This document shows positions 1 to 7,042 of a stretch of 11,823 bases of DNA, one piece after another; within the stretch, counting starts at the first letter, position 1; every line of letters starts with the position of its first letter. The stretch covers positions 1-11,823 of the forward strand of contig JAUZPT010000053.1 of the NCBI GenBank assembly GCA_030705745.1. The letters are read 5' to 3'. The position numbers and the translations under genes are program-made. Below the pieces are notes generated by a model. The model saw only the letters and a program-made list of their open reading frames with translations. It had not been told where the DNA came from and made no database searches. The stretch is from Bacillota bacterium. Lineage in GTDB: Bacteria > Bacillota > Bacilli > Bacillales > Cytobacillaceae.

Positions 1-302
1 CGAAAGACATTGAAAAGAACATTGGGAATCCGGATTTTGATCCTTCGATATTAGCATCCAATATGGCGATGAGCAGGATGCAGCTCTACAGAAAAGTTTC
101 TGCACTGACCAATCAAACTGTTTCCCATTTAATCCGTACCATCAGATTAAACAAGGCCGCCCAGTTACTGATCTCAGCGGATATGCAAATCTCTGAAATT
201 GCAGTATCGGTTGGATACCCCGAGCCCTCTAATTTCACAAAAAGTTTTATCCGGCAATATAATCAGACTCCAAGCCAATTTATCCGTTCTCACCGTAAAT
301 AA
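1..302 (+). CDS. AraC-family DNA-binding domain, C-terminal part of a larger regulator (5' end outside window)
   Basis: The reading frame is open from the left edge (first full codon at 3) to TAA at 300-302, so only about the last 99 residues are present. They form a typical AraC/XylS DNA-binding domain with two helix-turn-helix units. The first is around ILASNMAMSRMQLYRKVSAL and the second around MQISEIAVSVGYPEPSNFTK, followed by the conserved F-x-x-x-Y-x-x-T-P-S-x-F/Y-I/R ending (FIRQYNQTPSQFIRS). The SRMQLYRKV phrase is characteristic of Bacteroidota AraC domains at the end of hybrid two-component or response-regulator proteins, so the missing part could hold receiver or sensor domains; that is inference. 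An internal ATG at 63 lies inside the first helix-turn-helix and is not a credible start. The target genes cannot be told from this window. It is separate from the leftward defence operon. Confidence 0.9.
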   Translation, partial: KDIEKNIGNPDFDPSILASNMAMSRMQLYRKVSALTNQTVSHLIRTIRLNKAAQLLISADMQISEIAVSVGYPEPSNFTKSFIRQYNQTPSQFIRSHRK

Positions 303-634
303 ATCTGCGCGTATTCTCCCGCCTGGATGAGTCTACCGGTCAAATAAAGCGCTCTGCGCACCTGGATGCCGAAAGAAGATCGAATCTTCTGTTTTCTGGC
401 GCGTTCTTACGGTTAAGAAGGGATCCTTCATTTTTGAAAAAACCGCCCAAATATCTCTTTCGAACCGTTTTATAACCTAGCCAGACAATGGTACCCGCCC
501 AACTCATTTGATGGTCCTCCCGGAGGGAACCCCAATAGCCTTTCCCCGCATTTTCAAGCTGAAGCTCCATTCATCCAGGCCGGAAATGGCCGATGCTTCA
601 ACCCCAATGTTTATCGAAGACTTAGAGATAAGCC

Positions 635-680
635 GGGTATAACTTGGGTATAATAGGGGTATGATATGGGTATAACTTGG
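635..680 (+). repeat. 11-bp tandem repeat array, four units
   Basis: Four consecutive units of exactly 11 bp begin at 635, 646, 657 and 668: GGGTATAACTT, GGGTATAATAG, GGGTATGATAT and GGGTATAACTT, then GG. All four share the GGGTAT start. Units 1 and 4 are identical. A period of 11 is close to one DNA helical turn, so the GGGTAT boxes lie on nearly the same face of the helix. This is what one would expect of a multi-site protein-binding array, although simple slippage is also possible. Two further copies follow in inverted orientation within the adjoining palindrome. Confidence 0.8.
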
Positions 681-713
681 ATTTAAAACCCGAATTATAC
701 CCAAATCATATCC
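657..713. repeat. Long near-perfect palindrome (hairpin potential) built from the 11-bp repeats
   Basis: The sequence is symmetric about position 685 and arms 657-684 and 686-713 pair along about 28 positions. Mismatches are at 666/704, 676/694 and 681/689, and G-T pairs are at 659/711 and 678/692. The right arm contains TTATACCC and AAATCATATCC, which are inverted copies of the GGGTATAA and GGATATGATTT-type units of the left arm. There is essentially no loop. It could be a protein-binding site, a cruciform, or a mobile palindromic repeat. No T-run follows closely, so it is not a standard terminator. Confidence 0.75.
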
Positions 714-782
714 TGATCATTTTCTTGTCATATCCATATATTATCTAAGTATTTGGACTATATTTACATCAAGATATTTCGT

Positions 783-917
783 TTTTTCGGTAAGGATCAT
801 GGCTGGGCGCCCGGAACGGAAACCATCGACCTTTCACTCGCTGCATCATTTGGCGATCAGGCCATTCCGCCAGCCGATGCAACAGTCTTGATGGGATTGG
901 GCATCGAATTTTACTAA
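783..917 (+). pseudogene. Possible C-terminal remnant of an outer-membrane beta-barrel protein
   Basis: The plus-strand frame ending at TAA 915-917 has no good start codon. It translates over its last 40 or so codons to a protein-like stretch: WAPGTETIDLSLAASF, then a short turn, then ATVLMGLGIEFY and stop. Two amphipathic strand-like segments separated by a turn and ending in an aromatic residue are what the last hairpin of an outer-membrane beta-barrel looks like. The frame is open back to a TGA at 714-716, but residues before about 783 look random, so the upstream gene is missing. Third-position GC is higher here than in the operon. I do not recognise a specific family; this could be chance, and confidence is low. 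Confidence 0.22.
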
Positions 918-1195
918 AGATTGTCCAATCATTCTGTCTCATGGGCCAAGGGGGATGGGACGATGACATTGATTGACTGTCTGTAGGGGGTGAAATGGAT
1001 GTCCGGAAATGGATTAAAAAAGGGTGGGAACCTTTATCCACGTCCTTTTATTGACCGGGTTCTTTAGCTTGATCCAAAGCCCTGACAAGTAAAACACTTG
1101 TGGATCGTCGAAATATGATTAAATGAGAGGGTTATATTAAGAATCTACATAAGTGGTCTAAAGAATTGGGAGTAGCATATTATTAGCTCAAACTA

Positions 1196-3880
1196 TTACG
1201 CTTTCTGCTTAAAAATATTCTGTGATACGATCCCTTTAAAACTGCTTGTCTTTGTTACTTGATCGTGGGGGATTAAAACATATTTCCATGGCTTACCTTC
1301 GTGTTCAGCGGTATACCCTGATGCATAGTTACAATACTTCAAAGCAGCCAGAGCCTTTGATTGAATCTCATTCAAATCAACATCATTGGCTTTTTTTGTT
1401 TCAATCAAATAGATACAGTTAGCGGTTTCTGCCACAAAATCAGGTTCGTAAATTTTACTATTGTGATTCCAGTATATACGAAACTGATCTGGGGCAGGCC
1501 TTAACCATTTTAATACTTCTTTATCATTTTCCAAAATATAGGAAAGTGTTTGTTCTGTCCTGCTGTCAAACTTGTATTCAAAGTGACAACTTTTCTCAAA
1601 ACCTCTGAATACATATTTAGGCACTAGAACGGCAGGAAAGCTATCATCCCTATAACCTTTAATCCCATCATTTTTGAGTGAGGTAAAATGCCACTCTTTA
1701 ATTTCGGTGAATGGTTTCACATTGGGTTTGATATAAGGGGGTTCATTCAAATGAAAGTGATCCATCATTTGCAAAAAAATCTTTTTGGCTATAAAACCAC
1801 GTGACTGGAAAACGATTGTTTTTAAATCATCTCCATCTTTTAAGTTGGCTTGTAATTTTTCAACGGCTTGCCTGGAAAGCTTGAATAACAAGTCAGCATT
1901 GGCATCATAATCAATTTCTGGGTTATTGATGAGTTCTGAAATTAATAACTTAACAGGACTGCCAAAGCTCACTCCTGCTTTTACTCCAATCACATCATAA
2001 CTGTTATCTTTCAATCCAATTCTTACAATTTCTTCATTCAATTGCTCATAAGAAAAATCTTTGCTATCTAAATCAAAATCATCAAAACTTGCCGTTGTCT
2101 CGCCCTGCACTAAATCCATTCTAGGTATTTCAATAATATTCTTCTTGAAATCTGACACGAACTTTTCATATAGTCCTTCTGCCTCCTCAAATATTTGATT
2201 GGCAAATAGATTGCCTTGGCCGGTACTTAATTCATATTGCACCGCTTCCATTACCTGTTTTTTTACTTCTGGTTTATTTAAGTCATCAACTTTTTTTACC
2301 TGAGAGTTGGTATTGAAAAATGGGATTACACTTATCAAAATTGATTTTGCATCAACTATATTTTGTTGTTTCCGTTTTTGTGTAGTATCCTGAATGTTAT
2401 TTACTGCTTCCTGTTCTTTTTGCAAGTTCAGTACAATAGTGTTTTGTGATGTTACAACTTCTACTCTTTCATTTAGTTTAGCAGGATCAATTTCCACAAA
2501 CTTCAATTTACTTAAAATGGAATTGGGGTCCTGGGCTGCAGCAAGTACTCTATCGAAATTATCGTGTGCAACTACTGTAAGTTTGTCCACTTTTTCGTTT
2601 CCGGTTCTCTCCCCGTTAAATGGCAAACGCAATCCTCTGCCAATGGTTTGTTCGACCAATATTGATGCATTAGCTGCTCGTAAAGGAACGATTGTATATA
2701 GGTTGGTCACATCCCACCCTTCTTTAAGCATGTTCACATGAATTACTATTTCAATTTCATTCTCTTCGTGCTCTAATGAAATAAACTGTTGTTCGATCAA
2801 TTCTTCATTTCGGGTAGTGCTGTCTATCTGTAATACTTTCTCTGCAAAGGTTCCCTCATAAAAATCGCCTGAAGTAACAAAGTCATAGACAGATTTAGCA
2901 TGAGTAGTGTCTCTACACACAACCAATATAAAAGGCTTAACTATTTTTTTGCCAGTTCTTTTTGCAAAGAGTATTAATTCTTGCTTTGTATCTTCATGGA
3001 TGCTAACGGCATCTACTAATTTTATTTTTTCAATTTCTTCTTCGCTTCTTCCATGTGTCGTAAAATCCATTCGTTTTGCTATGGTTGGATTTTTCACATA
3101 CAATCCATCGGCAAGTGCCTGAGCCAAACTATATTCATAGACTACATTTCTAAATTGATTTCCTTTTTCATCAATTGGTGTAGCTGTTAATTCTATTCCA
3201 AGGATTGGTTTCAATTCATTGATGGCTTCTTTGCTTTTATCGGCATGGTAGCGGTGAGCTTCATCCATCAAAATCACCAGGTCGTTCAGGTTGCTAAGAT
3301 AATCCCAATAGCTTTGTCCCAGATACTCCGAAAGCCGTTTAATCCTGGGTGCCATGTTTTTGCCCCCTTCTTTGGTTGGCTTGATTTCTCTTGAGAATTT
3401 TGAAACATTGAAGATGTTTATTCTTATTTCAGTTTCGCTGAATAGCGAACTGACCTGATTGTAATTATCCCCTGTTATAATCACCGGTTTGTTGTGTACA
3501 AAATCGGCTATGCCATTGAATACATATTTCGGGTTGCTGCTGTTGCCAAAGTCTTCGATCAGTTTGTTGTAGATGGTGAGGTTAGGGGCTAATACAAAGA
3601 AGTTTTTGATCCCTTTTTCTAAATAGAGGAAAGCAATGCAAGCCCCCATCAACCTTGTTTTGCCCACTCCTGTGGCAATGCTGTAACAGATAGAGACAAA
3701 ATCTCTCTCGAAATCTGTGCAGGTTGGATATAATGTCCGTACTTTTTCCAGTTCTGTTATCAGGTCAACCTCTTTTTTTAATTCTAATTCCCCTGAAAGA
3801 TGTGCTAAAATATCTAATGCCTCTTGTAAAGGTTTACGAAGCGATAAACGCTGTTTTATATTTTCGGCTATTGGGTTCAT
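1196..3880 (-). CDS. res: Type III restriction enzyme Res subunit (SF2 helicase-nuclease)
   Basis: The protein has 894 residues, close to known type III Res subunits. Type III Res works with Mod: the complex binds an asymmetric site, uses ATP to move or diffuse along DNA, and cleaves unmodified DNA with its C-terminal nuclease. Visible motifs are Walker A (ATGVGKT, 69-75), DEAH (206-209), TATP (232-235) and helicase motif VI (QTIGRGLRLP, around 408-420). At the C-terminus PD at 813-814, E827 and K829 in IETKK give a complete PD...ExK nuclease site, so the enzyme looks active. The ATG at 3880 overlaps by one base the TAA that ends the old DUF1016 frame (TAATG), showing former translational coupling. 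It is the last operon gene. No lesion is seen. Confidence 0.93.
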   Translation of the reverse strand: MNPIAENIKQRLSLRKPLQEALDILAHLSGELELKKEVDLITELEKVRTLYPTCTDFERDFVSICYSIATGVGKTRLMGACIAFLYLEKGIKNFFVLAPNLTIYNKLIEDFGNSSNPKYVFNGIADFVHNKPVIITGDNYNQVSSLFSETEIRINIFNVSKFSREIKPTKEGGKNMAPRIKRLSEYLGQSYWDYLSNLNDLVILMDEAHRYHADKSKEAINELKPILGIELTATPIDEKGNQFRNVVYEYSLAQALADGLYVKNPTIAKRMDFTTHGRSEEEIEKIKLVDAVSIHEDTKQELILFAKRTGKKIVKPFILVVCRDTTHAKSVYDFVTSGDFYEGTFAEKVLQIDSTTRNEELIEQQFISLEHEENEIEIVIHVNMLKEGWDVTNLYTIVPLRAANASILVEQTIGRGLRLPFNGERTGNEKVDKLTVVAHDNFDRVLAAAQDPNSILSKLKFVEIDPAKLNERVEVVTSQNTIVLNLQKEQEAVNNIQDTTQKRKQQNIVDAKSILISVIPFFNTNSQVKKVDDLNKPEVKKQVMEAVQYELSTGQGNLFANQIFEEAEGLYEKFVSDFKKNIIEIPRMDLVQGETTASFDDFDLDSKDFSYEQLNEEIVRIGLKDNSYDVIGVKAGVSFGSPVKLLISELINNPEIDYDANADLLFKLSRQAVEKLQANLKDGDDLKTIVFQSRGFIAKKIFLQMMDHFHLNEPPYIKPNVKPFTEIKEWHFTSLKNDGIKGYRDDSFPAVLVPKYVFRGFEKSCHFEYKFDSRTEQTLSYILENDKEVLKWLRPAPDQFRIYWNHNSKIYEPDFVAETANCIYLIETKKANDVDLNEIQSKALAALKYCNYASGYTAEHEGKPWKYVLIPHDQVTKTSSFKGIVSQNIFKQKA

Positions 3881-4390
3881 TATTGATCTTCATTTATAGA
3901 TTTAGCTATTTCAATTGAACGGTGTAGTTTTTCTAAGAACCATTGTTTTGAAGGCAGTTCGGAAAGGTATTGGGCTACTTTTATTTCATCTTCATCCAGC
4001 ATTCAACAGTTCTATATGTTCGGTATTGCCTTCACTGCATAGCAACAGACCTAAAGGGGTGTCTTTACCGGTTTGCATGTCATGTTTTTTAAGCCAATTT
4101 AGATGCAACGCCATTTGTCCCTTATAGGCAGGCTTGAATTTTCCCGGTTTTAATTCAATGGCAACAAACTGGGTCAAATGGCTACAGCTGAATTGTTGCG
4201 ACTGTGTCGCAACAATTTCAGTTCCATATGTTGCCCGTTTATTTTGTAAAATATCCTTATTAATCACGGCGCCAATATTCCAATATAATTGTGAAACTTT
4301 GGCGTTTAGATAAACGGCGGTTTCAGCCCTGGCTGTTTCTATCAATGAGACAATGACATGGTATAATGTTTTTTTTATTGGCTTGCTCAT
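3880..4390 (-). pseudogene. Decayed DUF1016/YhcG-family PD-(D/E)XK nuclease, internally deleted and frameshifted
   Basis: The frame from ATG 4390 starts with a recognisable DUF1016 N-terminus (VSQLYWNIGAVINKDIL...YGTEIVATQSQQ). It then jumps after FSCSHLTQ straight to the nuclease C-terminal core FVAIELKPGKFKPAYKGQM...GLLLCSE. In intact YhcG proteins (about 340-380 residues) these parts are separated by well over 100 residues, including the segment ending in D-L-L-F-Y-H that carries a catalytic Asp. Only the later E-x-K remains. From family memory the joint also seems to merge two similar IVxTLSQQL motifs, suggesting two deletions. The frame stops at 3992-3994. About one base out of phase, the proper family ending continues (MLDEDEIKVAQYLSELPSKQWFLEKLH...) to TAA 3882-3880, touching the Res start. 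Two lesions mean a dead nuclease. It lies 14 nt after mod. Confidence 0.85.
4191..4217. repeat. Perfect 12-bp inverted repeat at the DUF1016 deletion joint
   Basis: AATTGTTGCGAC (4191-4202), a TGT spacer, then GTCGCAACAATT (4206-4217) pair perfectly. Adding CTG at 4188 and CAG at 4219-4221 extends the stem with one bulged base. It lies within the codons for EIVATQSQQF, exactly where the DUF1016 protein loses its middle. Such a hairpin may mark or have helped create the deletion. Confidence 0.8.
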
Positions 4391-4404
4391 GATTGTTCAT
4401 TTTG

Positions 4405-6072
4405 TCAAAAAAGTTCTGTTTGGTCTTTATCTTTTTGCTTTCCGGTTTTTGTTTTTTTCCGGGTAGTTTCCTCTATAATTATTTCATCATTTTCAGTTGT
4501 ATCAATGTCTGTTTCATCGTGTGGGAGATTGACAATATTGAATGAGTAGTCATCTCTTACAAATTCACATCTGCCATAAAGCATTTGGGGGATTTTTTTG
4601 ATGGTGATGTTGGTATGCCTTCCTTTACATTCTGTATTAAAGCCTTTGCAGCAAATCAACAGACTTTCGTTGGGTTGCATCTCTTCTGCAAGCCTGTCTG
4701 TCATTTCCACGGTGACGAATTGGGTTGTAGTGAAGATGAAATCTTTTTCGCTGCTTTTGCCCTGTTTCCAGTAAACGCTTTCATCCGGTGCATACCGAAA
4801 ACCTTCCTGTTTTGCCATGGCGGCTGCCAGCATGTTGGCATTATAGGCGGGGTTTATAATTTCATTACCGTATTTGTCTTTTTTAATAAGTGAAGGTGCA
4901 AGATTGTAGAATTTAAATCCTCCCCCACCTTTCCATTTTATTGCTTCAGTTATTCCGCCTTTATCTATGCCACTCACTACTTGTTTTAATCTTGGCAAAC
5001 AATGGGTAGTAGCATGTTCTCCTAATTCAATACCTATCCACTTGCGTTTCATTTTATGGGCTACTGCTGATGTTGTGCCACTGCCTAAGAAACTGTCAAG
5101 AACAATATCGTTTTCTTTTGAAGCTAAAAATAAAATTCTTTCAATTAGTCTTTCAGGTTTAGGAGTGGCAAAAACGTTTTTTTCATTAAACGCCTTTGTT
5201 TCTTTTTTTGCATCTTGATTATCCCCAACTTCGGTTCTGAACCAAATAGTTTTAGAAACAGACCCATCTTGAACTTCAGTTAAGAATTTTTTTACTGAGG
5301 GTACATTATTCCCCGTATTACCAAACCATATTCTATTATCGTTTACCAATTCTTTAAACTTACTTTCAGATGTAACCCAACACCTACTTTGTGGTGCCTT
5401 TACAATCCGACCAGAAGGTAATGTAATAGGGTAATCATTTGATTCAGAATAAGTTTTTACAGAAAAGTCAGTTGCTTTCCAAACGCCTCTTGAATCATTA
5501 TCAGGATTTTTGTATCTATCGTTCATTGCATCTGTACGAGGTAACATATAAGGTCTCCAAATTTCTTTTCTTTTTGCATATAGAAGAATATGGTCGTGAC
5601 TATCGCTTAACCATTTAGTGTCATTTTGTGGTGAATATTTCTTCTCCCAAATAACATTACTCACAAAATTTTGCCTCCCAAATACTTCATCACATAGCAC
5701 TTTTAAATAATGGCACTCATCATCATCAATACTAATCCAAATGCTTCCATCGTCCTTTAATAGCGTTCTTAAAATATCTAATCGTGGTTTCATTAAATTC
5801 AACCATTGTGAATGTTCAATACCATCATCATAATGTTCAAAGGCATTACCTGTATTATACGGAGGATCGATATAAATGCACTTTATTTTACCGGTATAGT
5901 TTTGTTCCAATGCTTTCAATGCAAGCAAATTATCTCCATGGATCAACATGTTTTCAGTCTTAGCATCACCAAAACTTTTACTGGGGTCTTCTATTAAAAT
6001 ACGGGGTTCTAACTTGGGTTCATTTCCTTTGCCTATCCATGTAAGTTCGAGTTTTTGTAATTGCTTTGCCAT
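4405..6072 (-). CDS. mod: Type III DNA methyltransferase Mod (beta-class, probably N6-adenine)
   Basis: The 555-residue protein has the beta-class motif order expected of type III Mod subunits. Motif IV DPPY (YIDPPYNTGN, 69-72) comes first and the AdoMet-binding motif I DSFLGSGTT (326-334) comes later, preceded by KPERLI (305-310). The segment between, about 145-300, is the likely target-recognition domain and decides sequence specificity for both Mod and Res. DPPY suggests N6-methyladenine. The C-terminal third (360-555) ends in an acidic then lysine-rich tail (TTRKKTKTGKQKDKDQTELF). No truncation and no simple-sequence repeat tract of the kind that makes some mod genes phase-variable was seen. 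It starts 55 nt after dinD and is followed 14 nt later by the DUF1016 remnant. The specificity cannot be read from the sequence. Confidence 0.94.
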   Translation of the reverse strand: MAKQLQKLELTWIGKGNEPKLEPRILIEDPSKSFGDAKTENMLIHGDNLLALKALEQNYTGKIKCIYIDPPYNTGNAFEHYDDGIEHSQWLNLMKPRLDILRTLLKDDGSIWISIDDDECHYLKVLCDEVFGRQNFVSNVIWEKKYSPQNDTKWLSDSHDHILLYAKRKEIWRPYMLPRTDAMNDRYKNPDNDSRGVWKATDFSVKTYSESNDYPITLPSGRIVKAPQSRCWVTSESKFKELVNDNRIWFGNTGNNVPSVKKFLTEVQDGSVSKTIWFRTEVGDNQDAKKETKAFNEKNVFATPKPERLIERILFLASKENDIVLDSFLGSGTTSAVAHKMKRKWIGIELGEHATTHCLPRLKQVVSGIDKGGITEAIKWKGGGGFKFYNLAPSLIKKDKYGNEIINPAYNANMLAAAMAKQEGFRYAPDESVYWKQGKSSEKDFIFTTTQFVTVEMTDRLAEEMQPNESLLICCKGFNTECKGRHTNITIKKIPQMLYGRCEFVRDDYSFNIVNLPHDETDIDTTENDEIIIEETTRKKTKTGKQKDKDQTELF

Positions 6073-6127
6073 TTTTATTGTAGTCTGTAACTTGATTTAT
6101 AAGGTAAGATGATTAATATGCTTGATA

Positions 6128-6979
6128 TTATACTTCATCATTTTTGCCTTTTAGTTTTTTCTTAGCAATATCTTTATCGGCAGATTTCACCTTGCGTTCT
6201 AATTTTTTAATGTCTTCTTCGGCCGGTAATTGTTCTGGTCGAATGCTGCTTTTCCCCAAAATGCTTCTCACATCTAAATTATTTTTCACATGTTCCTCCG
6301 TAATCCTGGTTTCACCTTTCATGTCTTTTTTCTTTACATTGAAGTTGGTGATTTCAGTTGCAAATTGTTTTGCAGAAATAGTAATGGTGGGTAAAAAATC
6401 GGCCAATGGTCTTTTATCATCAATGCCTAATTTCTTTTTCATCTCATGAGTGTTATAACCGCCAAACAAGGCCGAATCACCTTTGCTACGGATTATGGCA
6501 AAGCCTTTGCTGTCAACCCCTCTTTCGTAAATGTTTTTTGATAATTCCGTTTCGGTAACAGCCAGTTTTTCTCTTGCCTGTAAGCGTTCCATCAGCAGGA
6601 TGCGTTCTTCCAACAATTCCTGCTTACGGGTTTGAATGGCGAAATAGCTTTGGGCAAAGGCTATTTGTTCTTTCTTTGGGTCGCCATTTTGAGCAATAAG
6701 ATAACAGGCATAGCGGGTAAGCATGATATCGTCTATTTGCTTTTCAGCACCTTTTGGCATAGCGATCGTTTTGCTGACATCAGCAAAATGATCGAAAACC
6801 TCATTGCCTGAGGTTTTGCAAGCGATTTTTGCTTTCTCAATGACATTTAAAAAATTACGCCATTGAGTATATTCTAATAACTCTTGTAATTCACGTGCAA
6901 GCCAATATTCTACACCATCTTTCTCGTAGGTACACTCTTCAAAGGTTTTTTTGAGTTTAGATATCGTTTCTTTTTCCAT
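6128..6979 (-). CDS. dinD: DinD-like protein (DNA-damage-inducible protein D family, BRO/KilA-N-like N-terminus)
   Basis: The 283-residue product matches the DinD family along its length; E. coli DinD has about 274 residues. Hallmarks are [19 protein letters not shown] (25-43), the [12 protein letters not shown] stretch (61-72), the strongly conserved [13 protein letters not shown] (89-101) and [11 protein letters not shown] (112-122). A charged, lysine-rich C-terminus follows (256-280). E. coli DinD is SOS-induced and reported to inhibit RecA filament functions. Here the gene is embedded in a restriction operon, so its role is probably tied to restriction or to DNA breaks caused by it; that is inference. 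Codons 63-72 carry an imperfect palindrome nearly copied just upstream of this gene. The start ATG at 6979 gives the family's normal N-terminus. The gap to the helicase stop is 63 nt and to mod 55 nt. Confidence 0.9.
   Translation of the reverse strand: MEKETISKLKKTFEECTYEKDGVEYWLARELQELLEYTQWRNFLNVIEKAKIACKTSGNEVFDHFADVSKTIAMPKGAEKQIDDIMLTRYACYLIAQNGDPKKEQIAFAQSYFAIQTRKQELLEERILLMERLQAREKLAVTETELSKNIYERGVDSKGFAIIRSKGDSALFGGYNTHEMKKKLGIDDKRPLADFLPTITISAKQFATEITNFNVKKKDMKGETRITEEHVKNNLDVRSILGKSSIRPEQLPAEEDIKKLERKVKSADKDIAKKKLKGKNDEV
6765..6792. repeat. Imperfect palindrome inside dinD, second copy of the 7003-7030 element
   Basis: The 28 bases differ from the intergenic element at only two positions (6779 and 6789), which spoil the centre pair and one arm pair of the palindrome. 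On the coding strand they encode the conserved DinD stretch [10 protein letters not shown] (residues 63-72). E. coli DinD, as I recall it, has a length-matched segment here (DHF...), so this copy looks ancestral rather than inserted. Confidence 0.85.
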
Positions 6980-7002
6980 TTTATTTCTTTTTACCCAAGG
7001 TT

Positions 7003-7030
7003 ATCGTTTTGCTGACGTCAGCAAAACGAT
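7003..7030. repeat. 28-bp perfect palindrome between the Snf2 and dinD genes
   Basis: ATCGTTTTGCTGAC (7003-7016) is followed directly by its exact reverse complement (7017-7030) with no loop. It fills nearly half of the 63-nt gap between the helicase stop and the dinD start, and matches 26 of 28 bases in dinD. It could be an operator, an mRNA hairpin affecting dinD expression, or a remnant of another dinD copy. In the operon direction it is followed by AACCTTGGG rather than a T-run, so it is not a standard terminator. Confidence 0.9.
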
Positions 7031-7042
7031 CAAAAAACTTGA

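Larger units (their letters stand above)
303..1195. other. Intergenic stretch of about 890 bp with repeats and gene debris
   Basis: No convincing intact gene is seen between the AraC stop and the end of the Res gene. Short open frames on the minus strand (340-570, 504-704, 769-1041) give low-complexity or non-protein-like translations and are not called. The stretch looks more GC-rich by eye than the AT-rich operon beside it. It contains the 11-bp repeat array and palindrome at 635-713, a possible beta-barrel fragment ending at 917, and a small inverted repeat at 1085-1101 (ACAAGT, 5-nt spacer, ACTTGT). That last hairpin lies about 95 nt beyond the Res stop, but without a T-run in the operon direction it is a poor terminator. 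No clear operon terminator was found here. Confidence 0.6.

Noticed and set aside
340..570. Minus-strand open frame of 76 codons
   Set aside because: No recognised motif, no promoter box, and it runs in non-conserved-looking intergenic DNA; I cannot support it as a gene.
504..704. Minus-strand open frame of 66 codons
   Set aside because: Its N-terminal part is just the 11-bp repeat array translated (repeated Y-P-S-Y-T-like text) and nothing resembles a known family.
769..1041. Minus-strand open frame of 90 codons
   Set aside because: The translation is rich in Ser, Pro, His, Arg and Trp without domain structure, as for the antisense of GC-rich DNA.
4405..6072. Phase-variable mod gene
   Set aside because: No tetra- or pentanucleotide repeat tract or long homopolymer at a frame-switching position was seen.
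7003..7030. Palindrome as an intrinsic terminator of the helicase gene
   Set aside because: In the operon direction the stem is followed by AACCTTGGG, with no T-run, and it has no loop.
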